Assembly (NCBI GenBank): GCA_030407085.1
Contig: CM059586.1
Span: 16,696,001 to 16,760,000 of the forward strand
DNA from: Trichopria drosophilae
Taxonomy: Eukaryota; Arthropoda; Insecta; Hymenoptera; Diapriidae
Length of the DNA stretch: 64,000 bases
Reading direction: 5' to 3'
Part shown: positions 1 to 12,116 of the stretch, piece by piece
Layout of the letters: every line of letters begins with the position of its first letter
Numbering within the stretch: the stretch's first letter is position 1
Notes under the pieces: generated by a model
Database searches by the model: none
What the model saw: only the letters and a program-made list of their open reading frames with translations
Told to the model about the DNA's origin: nothing
Program-made: the position numbers and the translations under genes

Positions 1-96
1 GGAATTTGAGATATTCTTAAATTCGGTTGTTAAAATTTAATAACAAAATATTGTGTTCTATAAATCTTGAAAACTACTAATTTTTAATATTCGGAA

Positions 97-440
97 TTAA
101 CCCTCCAGCGCACGGTAAAAGTAGTTTACAAATGCGCACATTTTTCCTATGGTTCAATATTAATATGTGTTGGTACATTAAGGTTTTCAGGGTCGCTGAT
201 TACAAATCTGATGTTAAAATTTCAAAATGAAAAATGGCATCTACAATATGGTGGACTAATTTAAAAAAAATTAGCGTCATTCCACAAAAATTATTAACTG
301 TAGGTTTTTTGGGTCGCAGATATCGATACTAAAGTTAATATTTTGACATTTAAATTAGCGGGATCTAATATGGGGGAAAAATTTTCAATAAATTACTAAA
401 TTTTCATCAAATATGCTATCAAAGGCTTTTTTGGTCACTA
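97..440 (+). mobile_element. left end of a TTAA-type element with ~121-bp-unit DNA
   Basis: TTAA is followed by CCCTCCAGCGCACGG, like the CCC-starting ends of the TTAA-flanked elements found elsewhere in the window. Behind it (about 180-440) lie two diverged copies of the dispersed unit whose core reads GGATCCAATATGGCG in better copies, each preceded by 'gggtcgctgattac'-like sequence. No matching right end was found, so this is either truncated or too diverged. Assignment is by resemblance only. Confidence 0.4.
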
Positions 441-2519
441 AATACAAATCATGAGAATTTACTGTAGGAGAGAAATACACTTGAATTTATCACCTCATGA
501 CTCCGTGTTTGTGAATCAAAAGAAATTTCAAATTAAGTAATTGGTGGAGTTAAATTTTTACAAGTTTATATAAATGTTATTCAAAAGTTATTAAAATTAT
601 CACTAAATCCTGTTTCCTGCGACTGCCGCTAGGTGCGCGTCATTTTCACAAAAGATAAATTAATATAAATTAGAATTTTATACAAGAGAAGTAAGTACTG
701 AATTTGTTATTCATATTCTTGCTTTGGAGATGCCATTTTGAATTTTGAAGTTTAAACATCACATTCTCATTCAGCGATCTCAAGCGATCCTTATTTAATG
801 ATTATATCATGATCTTTAAAAAATCGCATTCGAATTCGAAGTGTATAAATTGATGAACTTTTTTATATTTTTTAATTATTTATAAAAAACAATAAATATT
901 TAAAACTACCCAACATAACTTATATGACAAACTCTAAACCTTAAACTTTCATTTAAAATTTATTTGAAAGTTAATTTGGTGAAATGCTGCAGTCAAAACA
1001 GTATGGTATGGACCAGTATATTAACAATTTTACATTTTCGGGTTAAACATTATTTTTGTATATTTTAAAGAGGTACATTTAATTTAAAACATTAATATTA
1101 AACAATAATAACTTATTCATTTGAAATGCAAATAGTTTTTTTCCTAAAAGGAGTATGAAAATAGTAGATAAAATAGAAATTACAATGAAAAAAGAAATAA
1201 ATTAACATTTTAAATCCATTTTAAAACTAAATGTAAGTACTCCGCATTACGAGAATAATTAATTTTGATAGACATAATTCAAATCTTAATCGAAGACCAT
1301 AAATCACTCAAGAAATAAGTGGTAGATAATATTTGTCAGGAAAGGAAAGTTTATTTTATCTATCGCATAAATATACTGAATAATATTGATGAAAATTAAT
1401 TTTTAACATATCTATAGAACTTTTATATTATTATTATTTATAGACGTTTGTTCTCTTAGGTATTACTGCCTCTGAAATAAATCTTGAAAATGTGAAGTAT
1501 GGAAATTTGGTGTCATGTGTAATTAATTACTGAGGAATTTTTAAATTAGAAAAAATAATTTTTTCATCGAGATGCAGGTTAAATTTGAATCTTCACTACA
1601 CAAAAATGTAAAATGTAACTGATGAGAGGGCGTTTCGATAGCGACCAAGAGATATCCTTTAGGCGTATAAAAAAATATTACTAATTAATGAATTTTGGAC
1701 GATTGTTATCCAGGCTTTAATACAAAATTGTGGATAAACTACAGGTCGACGTCTTTAAATAGTGCAACTAATCAATTCACAAAATCAACAAAATTTGGAC
1801 ACCCAATATAGCAAAAAGGCCAGCAAGAAAATTGTTTACTTGGACCCTTCCAAAGCACACACAACAAAAAGTCACAGCAACAACAAAAAAAAATTAAATC
1901 TAAAATGCCTAACATGACCTAACCTTACCTAGCCTAATCCAACTTTAAATGAAATGGATATACTGATATTCTTAGGAAATATTTCGATAAGTATGAATTT
2001 TACAAAACATTGATAATAATTAATGTGTATCTTTTAGTCGTGCAATAAATTTCTTCTTTCTGAATCTGAACACGTTAAAAACGATTAATGTCAAATTCAA
2101 AGCGGTTTCAAATATCAGTTGGTCAGTTTTAAGTTAGTAATGAGAAAAGAACTGCTAATTCATTAATAAAATTCATCTCAGTTGATTTGATCGGTCTATT
2201 AGTAAAACTTATTAATGAATTCGTCTATAGACGATATTTCTATAAATTACTAATTAATTAAAATATTAACTTCATGTAAGAAAAAGCTCATCTGAATATT
2301 AAAAAAGTTTCGCTTGGCTGTAAGGAGAAATTGTGTCATCGTTCTATTCATTAATATCACAGTAACTTCGTGTATCAGACGAGAACTCGCAGTTTCCAGA
2401 GATCAATAAAAAAATAAGATTTAATATAAAGTTTAGGTTAAAATCCGGTTGGAGGTTTGATAAGCTCAAGTTTTTAATCGAGCGTATTACGTCAAAGCCC
2501 CTGGTCATTTTCCTACATA
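441..2519. other. AT-rich DNA without recognisable gene
   Basis: Only short A/T-rich frames are present and none shows a motif. A short CCTAACC-like string ('cctaaccttacctagcctaatcc' interrupted by substitutions) lies near 1917-1941; it resembles degenerate insect telomere-type repeats but is too short to call. I see no RNA gene or clear transposon end. Confidence 0.5.
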
Positions 2520-3240
2520 ATCCCGAGGACGTTAGTTCGCCACATGTTGCTGGCACGGGCCGATGACAGGCGCAGCATCCGTGGTAGATGTTACGGGATT
2601 CTTGGTTTCAATGATTTTCCACATATACGTAACAATGTTATTTAGTTCATCGAATATCAATACATTGCTGAAATTCCGGTTTGTGGTACTAAGCTTTATA
2701 CGTTCACGCCATGCCGCCTCGTCTTCTCTAGCTTATATAGGTATATATATCTTTGCACGCAGGCTGCACCAGAATTCAATTTCGGCAGTCTAATTGATTC
2801 GATCTATAATCGCTGCTACGAAACGCGTAGTTGCACGTTGACGTTTGATGAACAGCATTCTGAAAAAAGAAATAATAAAAATGTCACTGCATCAAAAGTC
2901 GAATTTTCTCTGCGAGCACGGAAACATTTAATATATATTATTTTATGTTTTTATTGACAAGTAGACAAAATTACTAAGCAATTATCAACACATATCCCTA
3001 CATTGCTGACTGTCAGGGTGTATTATCTCATCCGATTCAAAACGCGCATTATTTGTATACGAAACTAATAATGTTTCACTACTTGCAAGAATAATGACAC
3101 TGCACTAGGTACATGTGCGCCACCAAACGGTCAGCGTCAGATACATCAGCACTATAAGCCTCTAAGTCACGTCGTGACCACGGCTCTCTGCCTATAGTTT
3201 ATTTCAAAATATCCTCATTATTTCATGCAGTGAGTCTCGA
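2520..3240. other. GC-richer unique patch, function unknown
   Basis: Base composition changes abruptly relative to the flanks and CpG-containing words are common. Two small divergent frames (2344-2556 minus, 2563-2793 plus) cover part of it but neither has a recognisable domain, and neither extends to the size of a normal exon with clear splice signals. It could be a conserved non-coding element or an old exon. Confidence 0.3.
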
Positions 3241-3524
3241 ATAAGCTGAAAATTTCGTTCATTTAACCAAAAAGTTCATTGTTACAAGAATGACAAGTCG
3301 ATTAAAAATTACTTTAATGCCGAGAAAAAAAAAACATTTCACTGTAAAAGGATTCTAAAGTGGTCCACCGATAAGGTAGCAATTCACTAAAAAACGTAAA
3401 TATGAGGTAGGTTAAGGCAATATTTATATTTAATAGTAGTGTTTAACCAGTCACTCTTCGAAAAAAGAAAATTCTATTATGTACTAACAATAAGTTTGAT
3501 AATGCAATTTTATAAATTATAAAT

Positions 3525-3745
3525 TATCATCCTTACCATTACTACTGCCTGTACCACACCGGGTGAGGATGAGACAATTATCATTACTACTGCCTGTACC
3601 ACAATGTGTGCCTGGGGGGGCCTGCGGCCCCTCAAGCCCCCCGCTAAAAAAACCTAACCCATGTCCAACCTAACCTGACCGCCGGCATTAGCGTTACCCG
3701 ATGTGCACCGCGGGGAGGTTGCTCGGTCGAATAACAAGTCGATTT
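3525..3745. repeat. short direct repeat and C-rich/CCTAACC segment
   Basis: The 23-base word starting CCATTACTACTGCC occurs twice, about 44 bases apart (3536 and 3580). Next come a G-run, a palindromic GCCTGCGGCCC stretch and a run of CCTAACC-type words. The block is much more GC-rich than its surroundings and looks like the edge of an inserted repeat, but I found no partner copy in the window. Confidence 0.4.
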
Positions 3746-3750
3746 CAGCA

Positions 3751-4110
3751 TTAATTTAAGGGGTTTCTTTTGCGATTAGGACAAAATTGTATAAAACCTT
3801 TTTTATAGAGAATTTCAAGCCCTACATTTTTTTTCAATATTTTTTCGTCAGATATGTATATCTCGAGATAAATGCAAGAAACTGAAAAAAAAACGGGTTT
3901 TTTGGCTGTTTTTTCGAAATAGCGGCCAAGATTTGGTCGAGCGCCAAATTTTGTCATGATATTCGTTTTCAGGAGGTCAAAATACGTGGAAATTACGTTG
4001 TACTTTTTCCCGTTTCGAACACGTGGATCATCCGAAGATTTACCATATAATTCTATCAAGAAATAATTCTGACGTACGTAATTTGATAAGGTACATGATA
4101 AAACTGCCAA
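3751..4110 (-). repeat. single copy of the TAGAGAATTTC dispersed repeat (open by chance)
   Basis: A 119-codon minus-strand frame is open here, but about 3770-3905 matches DNA found at 23.19-23.34, 23.68-23.86, 54.27-54.44 and 60.73-60.89 kb (shared words: TAGAGAATTTC, a 'ttttttcaatatttttt'-like T-run, ATAAATGCAA). Other copies contain stops or shifted frames, and the differences between copies are mostly amino-acid-changing. I therefore read this as non-coding repeat DNA. Confidence 0.5.
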
Positions 4111-5189
4111 AATATTTAACCATTACTGACATAAAAGTGATAAATTCTGAGTAATTATATGTAGAAAAATCTATAGGATAAAAATACTAAATGCAACGAT
4201 ATACAAAATTTGAGAAATACTAAATTTGAAAAAAGTACAAAATTCGAGATAGTTCACACAAAAAGTGCTAAATTCGATGATGTACTAATTTTAAGATGAA
4301 ATTAAAATGGTAAATTGAAATAAAGTACGAAAAATGCAAACATCGCAAATCAAGTAGAATTAGAAAATAATATATATAAAAATACGAAATTGGTTTAAAA
4401 ATGTATAATTTAATTACATTTTTGCCGGTAATGTACGCTACGATATTAATAGTAAACTTTGAATGCATTAAATTATATAAAAATATGTAGTTTTTCTGAA
4501 GTATCGTAACTCAAATCAGTACATCTTTTGCACTTCGCATCATTACCACATGCTACTTATTTACAAAATTAAACTAATTTTATATGTGTCTGTCAACTTA
4601 TGTCGCGAAAGTTTCAATACATAATATTTTACTTAGGAAAACACCACCTTATTTATATGAACTACTTATCCTTAAGTCAACACGAATGGATCGAACCTTA
4701 CGTTCAACATCCCAGCCTCTTAGACATCCATCTCGTACTTCTAGAACTTTCTAAAACTTTTGAATTCCTTATTTTTAATCAGGACACCAATTTCTTATAT
4801 ACCGTTCAAGTTGTTTTATTTTATATACATTTGCAAGGAAAATACATCTAGAAATAATTTGTTTATTTCCATTCAATGCAATGGATTTAATATCAAATTA
4901 AATAGCTAACTATTCGACGAATATGCAATTAAATAAAATAAACATCATTGTATAGTGTGCACTAATATGGTGCAACATTTAAAATATATTCAAGTCAACA
5001 AATATTTTGAGCTGAGAAACTAAACTTCGAGACATGCAAGTAATAAATAATGTTAATTACTATATTGTACGATGTAAAACAGTAAAATGTATAAGCGATA
5101 ATGATTTTTCGGTTTTATGTTTGATAAAAAATCATCACAATTCAGCAGCTAGGGAAAATTGTATGATTTATAGATTCTGTCCGCCATAG
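4111..5189. other. AT-rich DNA with weak internal repetition
   Basis: Between about 4180 and 4290 words like 'aaatactaaat' and 'tacaaaattcgag' recur roughly every 30 bases, suggesting a decayed minisatellite. The remainder shows no gene-like feature. The small open frames at 4268-4468 (minus) and 4600-4851 (plus) are A/T-driven and carry no motif. Confidence 0.4.
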
Positions 5190-5960
5190 TGACAAAATTT
5201 TGGGGTGTACTTCCGAAAACGCCCCCCAACCGATTTTAATGTACATTGGTGTACTTACGCATTTCGGGGTGCTGATTACGGAAATGATAATGAAAATTGG
5301 CGCAAATTTTATTTTCATGGTGAAAACCTTAAAAAACCACCATTATTTATGGTTTCTTTTCAATTATCTCCTAAAATTCTCAAAATTTCGAAAAATTCTT
5401 CCAATAAAAGTTGTAGATTTGATCGAAATACACATTTTATATTGTATGCATATTCCCGCCAAAATCGATAGTTTTTGAGAAAAAACGACAAAACACCATG
5501 AAAACGATCAATTATAACATGAATTCCACGTAGCGATACGCATATTCTGTTTGGCATTGCTAGGGATAGGTGGAGTTCAGTCTGGTTAGGTTAGGTTAAT
5601 TTTAGGGCACGCATATGCTTTTAGGCATTGTTAGGGCTAGGCATGGTGTTTTGTAGTTTTTTCGACTTTTCTCAAAAACTATCGATTTTGGTGGGAATAT
5701 GCATAGAATATAAAATGTGTATTTCGATAACTACAACTTTTATTGGAAGGATTTTTCGAAATTTTGAGAATTTTATGAGATAATTGCAAAAAAAACATAA
5801 ATTATGGTGGTTTTTTAAGGTTTTCACAATGAAAAAAAAATTTGCGCCAATTTTCATTATCATTTCCATAATCAGCACCCCGAAATACGTAAATATACCA
5901 ATGTACATTACAATCGGTTGGGGGGCGTTTTTGGAAGTTTATCCAAATTTTGACTTTTCT
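5190..5960. mobile_element. foldback element with ~310-bp inverted arms
   Basis: The segment 5190-5500 reads again, inverted, at 5641-5960, with scattered mismatches. Shared landmarks are the C-run next to AAACGCC, 'cggggtgctgatta', the 'ccaccat' and 'aaaatcgatagtttttgag' words, and 'ccatg' at the inner edge. The 140-base loop contains two copies of a ~33-base word ('gcatat...ggcattg.tagggatagg', 5538-5570 and 5608-5641) around GGTTAGGTTAGG. Open frames in both arms are mirror products of the repeat and are not genes. Confidence 0.85.
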
Positions 5961-7444
5961 GTTTTAAAAAATGAACCTTCCCATGCCCTTAGTCTTTATA
6001 TCATGGTTCCGATGAACATTACATTCTGGTTTAAGATAGTTGAAAACAGGAACAAAATTGACCTAGAAGTGATCTTTAAGATCTTGGTCAAGGGCAAAGT
6101 TAATGTCATCATTACACAAGCATGGAAATAATCCTTCAACTTTCATTTTTAACATTATTATCCATCACTGTATGTAAATTTTAGGTTTAATGTTTTATTT
6201 TGCGAGTTTGAAGTTTCATAAATCTGTGATCAGTTTATTTGTAAAAATTTATTTTTGACAAAATAAATTTGAATTATTTTTTTCTGAAATGAATTGATAA
6301 TTGCTTAAATGCGCTCATGCGATTCATTCGGTGATCACTTTGTTAAATCGAAAACAATTTTGAATAGTCTTTGAGATAATTTTTTTCATTAAAAGTGTTT
6401 ATTATTTCATTGTTTACCTAGTGAATGTGAAGGTATTTTGGATACATTCTGGCTCTAGGACGTAATTTAAAATAAATACAGTTGTGCATTGATAGGCGGG
6501 TTAAAATATTGCATAAAAATTGATACTCGATTGCTGACGGGTTGTGTAACTTCCCAACCTTTATATTACATTTTAATTACTTCCTAGCAATAGAATGTAT
6601 CCAATCACTTCCCCCTATAGCTACTTGAGTAATAGATATTTTTGAACCAAATATTTTTTAGTAGATTTGCATGCTGGAAGGCTCTTCTAAAGTACAGAGA
6701 ATTTTCGTAACTATACCGTTGGATTACATTTTTTTTACAATTTAATTGGGTCTTAGGAATTCTGAACAGAAAGTAACTGTGTTCTCATTATAAGTATAGT
6801 ATATAAGATAATTCAGCAATCGATAAGGGTACGATTAAAAGAATACCTAATGCGTTTTAAAAATAAGATGCAATCAAATAAACCATAAGAGTACATGAGA
6901 ATAGAAGATGATTTTCTAACCGAGCTTGGTAACGAGATTTAAAATTCATACTAGAACGTAGCCACAGAGAAAAGTGTAAAATTTAATAAGTTTGTAGAAA
7001 TTAAAATGTAATTAAATCGTTCTGCGTTGAGTAGGATAACGTGACTTTCTACCGAAAATACTGCAAACCAGTGGATCAGATTCCTATTGGATTAAATAAT
7101 AGATCAAAAAAATAATCGAATTTTGTCGTTGATTATTGAAATTTCATCAGATGTCATTTATTGCCAGGTTCGTGTATTGAACATTTGATTTGTATAATAA
7201 AAATTGATTGAATTACAAATATTTTTTACTATCCTAATGCTATCCAAATTTCATTATTTGTTGTTTTTAGATATCGATTAAATATATATAATATGAGATT
7301 TTGTCCATATATTCTATAGCTGGTATAGCTACAATGTGCATGGCTATAAAATACGTCAACAAACTTTTTTATGGCTGTGTCAAGAATATCCCACGAGCTA
7401 AATTTATTAGAGTGAAAAATTAGTCTTTATGGATTGATAACAAA
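5961..7444. other. AT-rich DNA, nothing recognised
   Basis: No frame with a motif, no RNA gene and no transposon terminus was identified. The frame 5784-6131 starts inside the foldback arm and only its tail enters this stretch. Confidence 0.5.
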
Positions 7445-7765
7445 AGTCAACATGGTATTGTTGTTAGGTCATTTCCGACGTAATTTTGTGCGTAGAATCA
7501 GAACCCGAAGTCAGAGGTGGCCCATCACGTCAGGATTTTGAGCTATTTGAGGTTATGTGCTCGAAAAGCGCGTTTCTTTGCTATTTTTGAGGTTACGTAC
7601 AGAAGATGCAACATTTTTAGGAGTTTTTCCTTTCGTTGGATTATATGGTATCAATCGTTTTCTTTAATATGAGAGACGCAGAATTCCATCAATCATTCCA
7701 TTCCATCTCAAGGTCAAATTCAATGTCATAAAACTTGTGTAAATATAAACAACTATATAAAATCT
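7445..7765 (-). mobile_element. truncated, rearranged copy of the ACACAGG-ended element
   Basis: Starts with 'gtcaacatggt' and 'gtcatttccgacgtaatttt', then 'gaagtcagaggtggcccatcacgtcagg', the same order as the inverted end of the copies at 16477-18052 and 55051-56702. It then jumps to 'gagacgcagaattcc' and 'caaggtcaaattcaatgtcat', which in the longer copies lie several hundred bases away. It is therefore internally deleted and has only one recognisable terminus. Confidence 0.7.
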
Positions 7766-9130
7766 CTTAAAGAGTTGAATATTCACTGTTTCACGAGAGC
7801 TGCTCGGTTCTCACTAACCAAAGATTGAATTCTCACTCCAAGAAATTTAGAGAGTATATTCGGTATCGTCTACGTTTGTGGAAATTAGAATATTTCTTTC
7901 TGCGTGGAGTGCCATTACTTTGAAATTTAACAAAGATATTTGAAATTGATTTCATCGTACCAATTCGCGAACGTTCTGTTATTTCCATGAATAAAGGAAG
8001 TTGGAGCAAATTACGCTCGTTATAGTCACAGTTATATGTATGTTGTATGTCGGTACATTGACACCGATTTCGATCCCACAGCACTTGATTTAAATGATAG
8101 TCTACTATCTGCATAATACATCCAGTATTAGGAAAACGAATTGCGGTATTATACTAGGTTTATTTTTATTTTAGTACCAATAGTAATCTGCGAAATAATA
8201 TCAGAGTTCCATTTAGATTTAAAAAGTACAAGAACTTAGACATTACTTAAGTAGACATGGAACATTTTTAAGGGTAATGCCATCTTATGTTAAAACTTAG
8301 AAATTTCGACAGTTTGACTAACTCATTGCCCAAAGGTGGATTAATTCGTTTAATAGCGACTTGAAAACAACAGCTCCAACCGTTGTAGTTGATCTTTACA
8401 GTACTTTAACATTTATTTCTAATTACCGAGTAATATTTTGTATAGTATCTTGAATAGTAATTGATGAAGAAAATGATAAAGAAATAGAAATATGCTATAG
8501 ATATGAGAAATTGGTCCCATACCGATCCGATGTTTGTGTTGTACAAATAGCACTTTTCGATCCAAGGCTGTAAAGTTGAATTTTACGGACCGAAAACAAG
8601 GCCGTAAAATAAAAATATGTGTGACGCTATTAATGTCCAGATCAGCTCATATTATAGCATACTTCTAATGAATATTGTATTACTAAAAATATTAGTGATT
8701 TTATCATTTTTATTTGTCAAACTTATTACTGACAGTTAATACATGTTAAGTTAGGCCATGTTTTAAACTTTACGTTTTAGTCTAAGGTTATCGCGTTAAC
8801 CTGGAAGGCAATGAGGATTTTTGCGCCCTTGATACTGTTTTTGGCAAATCTCTTTTTTATTTATCTATTTATGACAATATTATTTCATCCATCAATTAAT
8901 TAATTTTTAATCACTACTTTCTACTTTTATTTTACTGAATAAACATTAATTCATTGTCCTACATTTTTCTCCCGTGTGAAAACCTTTAAATTAGGTGCCT
9001 CAACTGGCCCCTTTTTATATGAACCGATACTAACTATGCTCAGTATTAATTGCTGTTAATGTCGAATATTTTATACCCAAAAAGAATTTTAAAAATCTGA
9101 GTTGAATCTGAGGTACTCTTGATGCACGCC
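7766..9130. other. AT-rich DNA with one weak GTAAAA palindrome
   Basis: About 8565-8612 holds 'ggctgtaaagttgaattttacgg' followed by 'ggccgtaaaat', a diverged member of the GGCGTAAAA palindrome group that is much clearer at 10.15 kb. The minus frame 7833-8114 has no recognisable domain. Nothing else stands out. Confidence 0.4.
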
Positions 9131-9600
9131 TCGGAAATGAGGAATCAAGATTGCCGTTATTACCATTTAATATTCTTCCCATCAGTATTGATTATAATAT
9201 GATTAATTTTTCTTTTCTTACATCCCATTGTTGCGTCGAATCAATACCGATTATAATGCCTGCTATCGACAAGAAATCGCGTTTTTACCGCGCTTCAAAA
9301 CAAAGTTTACGCGTTCCTGGCATCGCCTGCACAGCAACTCATTACAAATTTTTTTCTTTTCATCTTACAACCTAGGCAGCACTGGCAAGCGGTAGTTACG
9401 AGGAAATAGAGCGCACCTGCCTTTTTTAATTAGTCGGATATCGGGCTATCGGCGGTCGACGGAAAATTAAGTTACGTTTAAAAGGGTTCTGCCGATGGCA
9501 CACGATCTAGTGGCATATGTTAATTGCGGCACGAGCACTTTTCATATTAATTATATATCACAGGCCGATAATATCCATGGTGAATTACTGACTCGATCAA
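9131..9600. promoter_or_regulatory. GC-richer block with homeodomain/E-box-like words (candidate regulatory element)
   Basis: Contains CACCTG next to TTTTTTAATTAG, repeated TTAATTA/TTAATT words, and CG-containing words such as ATCGGCGGTCGACGG in an otherwise AT-rich setting. No open frame of note continues through it. The composition resembles insect conserved non-coding elements, but this is inference from composition and short motifs only. Confidence 0.25.
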
Positions 9601-10150
9601 ACACAATCAAAAAATTAGTGAAAATGTAAACCGCACTTAGAGAAAAATATGGTACCGGATTACATATAACATATCAGTTCTATTACTATATTAGTAGCAT
9701 AGTACTTTTAAAAATATCAAATTTTGGTGAAAAAGGATGCTATCTGTAATATACGATATTATTTCCTCGTCATACCAACATCGGCAGTATTTATCAAATA
9801 GGAAATCCATTTCCCTAGCGGGCGTGGAAAGCAACGACAGCAGCTCGGCAGTAATCATGACTACGCCTAGCGGCGTCAAAAATAACTAGCTATCGGTTCG
9901 GTATATGTTACAATATGAAATTGATATGTACTATAGCTTGAGGTTGATCATGATTATCACATACGAAAATCGTATTCTCTTTCTTCTTAAACTCTGTAAT
10001 AGTACTCTGATACAATTACAGAACGACGTAGTAACCCTAAGAGTGAAATTATGATATCAGGTAATATATTTTATTTTGATATGATTTGTTACCATCCTGA
10101 TTTTGTCATTCGATTAGTTACTCGAAATAAATGATGACAGTTTATTCGCT
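9601..10150. other. unique-looking DNA, nothing recognised
   Basis: Mixed composition with one 62-codon minus-strand frame (9691-9879) lacking motifs. No repeat partner was found in the window. Confidence 0.4.
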
Positions 10151-10430
10151 ATAGTTATTTTTGTGTCAAGGGCGTAAAATTCAGTTTTACGCATCGACAA
10201 TAGAACCCAACAGACGGCAAAGCCGGCTCGAGGTTCATGAGGGTAAAAAGTCAACGCCTGAGATTCAAACATTGTTTTTCGATGCTGTAGGCGTAAAATA
10301 TTTTACGCCTCGATTTGCGGGCCTAAAATGCCAATTTCACGTCTTAAAATTTATTTTATGCACTAGAAGGCGTCAAAAGTCCGTTTTACGCCCGCAAATG
10401 AGGGCGTAAAATGGTCATTTTACGCTTGCT
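10151..10430. repeat. cluster of GGCGTAAAA / TTTTACGCC palindromes
   Basis: At least six oriented copies of (G)GCGTAAAA or its complement occur in under 280 bases, mostly as inverted pairs. They include 'gggcgtaaaattcagttttacgc' at the left, the perfect 20-mer GGCGTAAAATATTTTACGCC at 10290-10309, and the overlapping pair at 10382-10425. The left edge reads ATAGTTATTTTTGTGT then CAAGGGCGTAAAA, a motif repeated near 43.46, 44.34, 54.09 and 61.06 kb. Two overlapping opposite frames here are palindrome artefacts. Likely a mobile-element terminus or a dense protein-binding array. Confidence 0.7.
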
Positions 10431-11849
10431 GCAACAAAAAGGTAAATTCCACTGACTTGAAAGAACAATTTCGAATTTTTGCGAATAGGCTACATGCACA
10501 ATTGATGGAAGCAAAGCGTGCAAAACAGCATCATCGATTCTTCGGATTCTTAAATTATGCATTAGCCGCGGTCTGTAATTACGCATACCACGGGGAATTA
10601 CCCCTCGCAAAGTGGAAAACACTGAATACTCGTAGAATCTATAACTGGAGTAGGTAAACCGAGGAGGACGTGAAAAGCAAACAGACGTTATAGTGACTCG
10701 AGGACTTAGCAAGCAGATAAGAGTGATAGTGCCAGTCGCATTTCTACGTACGTCAAGGGCTGCATATTTCATGGAGATATTGAACCTATGGATCAGAAAT
10801 ACACGCAAAGAGGAAAAAGAGCATCTTTTTATCGTTCACGTTAGGGGACTTGAAATTATGAAAGTGAAATGGTTCTAAATAATGAAAAATACAAACAATA
10901 TAAAAATGACCCTCCTTCTGTTCCACTTAGAGAAAAAGCAATTCTTGTTTTGTCACTTTGAAACAGGGAATGACTGGACAGATCAGCAAAGTTGGTTGGT
11001 TTAAAATTAAAATCTATTTTTTTAAAAGCTGGATGCAGTAAATAAAACTCTTCTCTGTCCATACGTTTAATTGTACCTGTCGATGAAAGAAAAATGAAAT
11101 CAATGAAATCTTTAAGATGATGACGAGCTTTTCTTAAACGTATAAGCCTTTTGTTAGAAAAGTGGCTAAAGATTTAAGGACTCTTCCTAACATATAATTA
11201 TATATTTGTCCAAATGTCCAAAATTGAAAAAATAATAGTTATTTGAATTTTAAGTGCCGTTTTTTACGTTTTTCACTCTTCAAAGTGCAATAAAAAATCG
11301 AAAAAAATATGAAATATCATACGCATTTCGATTCAAGCTCCGGACAATTTAATATATTTCAAAACAAACCAAATTTACCGCCCAGCTTAAAATCAGTGTT
11401 TTTAAAAAAATGTGTTTAAAGTTTTGACTATGTTTTCTTTTTTGAGGTAAATCAAAATTACCAAGCGAAGTAAACTTTAGTATAAAAAACTAATTCGGTT
11501 TTTAGACCACAATTCTTTTTCTGTAACTTATAAATTTCTACTACACATAAACTATCAAAAAATGCAACAAAAATCTTTTTTTTTTTTGTTGTATTTAGTT
11601 TTTTATTTTGTACTTTTTTTGTTTTAATGTACGAACAATAAAAAAAAATTAATGCAGTAATAATCTTTTGTTAACATCGTATAATATTCGAAAAAATCAC
11701 TATGAATATTGGTCCACAGACCCACTTTAGAAACGCAACGTTATAGCTTCAGCTGGTTGAGATGATGATACGCTTTTTTAGTCGAACTACTCTGCAGCAA
11801 TATTTACTATCGTGACCGCATAAATTTTGTTCCAAATTTTGGGCTCTTC
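10431..11849. other. unique-looking DNA with several short frames
   Basis: The GC content is moderately raised up to about 10.87 kb, and short frames exist on both strands (10457-10657, 10693-10878 plus; 10386-10808, 10856-11062 minus). None has a recognisable domain and the two strands compete, so none is called. From about 11.07 kb the sequence is plain AT-rich DNA with T-runs near 11575-11590. Confidence 0.4.
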
Positions 11850-12116
11850 GTGAAAACTAATTCATAGTCAGCGGCCCGGAAAATACCTGGGTCTAGTAAT
11901 TTTCATGAAAATTAAAAATTGTTAGAAAATTTGGGCACCATATTGGATCTGCCATTTTGAATTTTTGGAAATCTGGCAGCAGAAACATGCACATAAGAAG
12001 TTCAAGAACAATCGTTTAGCCACTTGCGCTAGGCAAGCGTTGCAAAATTTCTCTAAAAACGAACGTCGTGAACTGAAGGTAAAATTTACGGCATTTCAGG
12101 AAGAAACGGGTTAATT
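11850..12116. repeat. fragment of ~121-bp-unit DNA ending at GGGTTAA
   Basis: Contains 'ccatattggatctgccattttgaatttttggaaatctgg', a clear member of the GGATCC/CCATTTTGAA dispersed unit (written here with its mismatches). About 140 bases further on there is GAAACGGGTTAA, the same right-end word seen at 15401-15411. The matching left end was not located. Confidence 0.5.

Noticed and set aside
5200..5478. Two overlapping ~90-codon frames and mirror frames at 5672-6131
   Set aside because: They lie in the arms of a foldback element and arise from the inverted repeat.
10386..10808. 140-codon minus-strand frame with basic, aromatic-rich sequence
   Set aside because: Partly built from GGCGTAAAA palindromes, overlapped by two plus-strand frames, no domain and no repeat of the pattern elsewhere.
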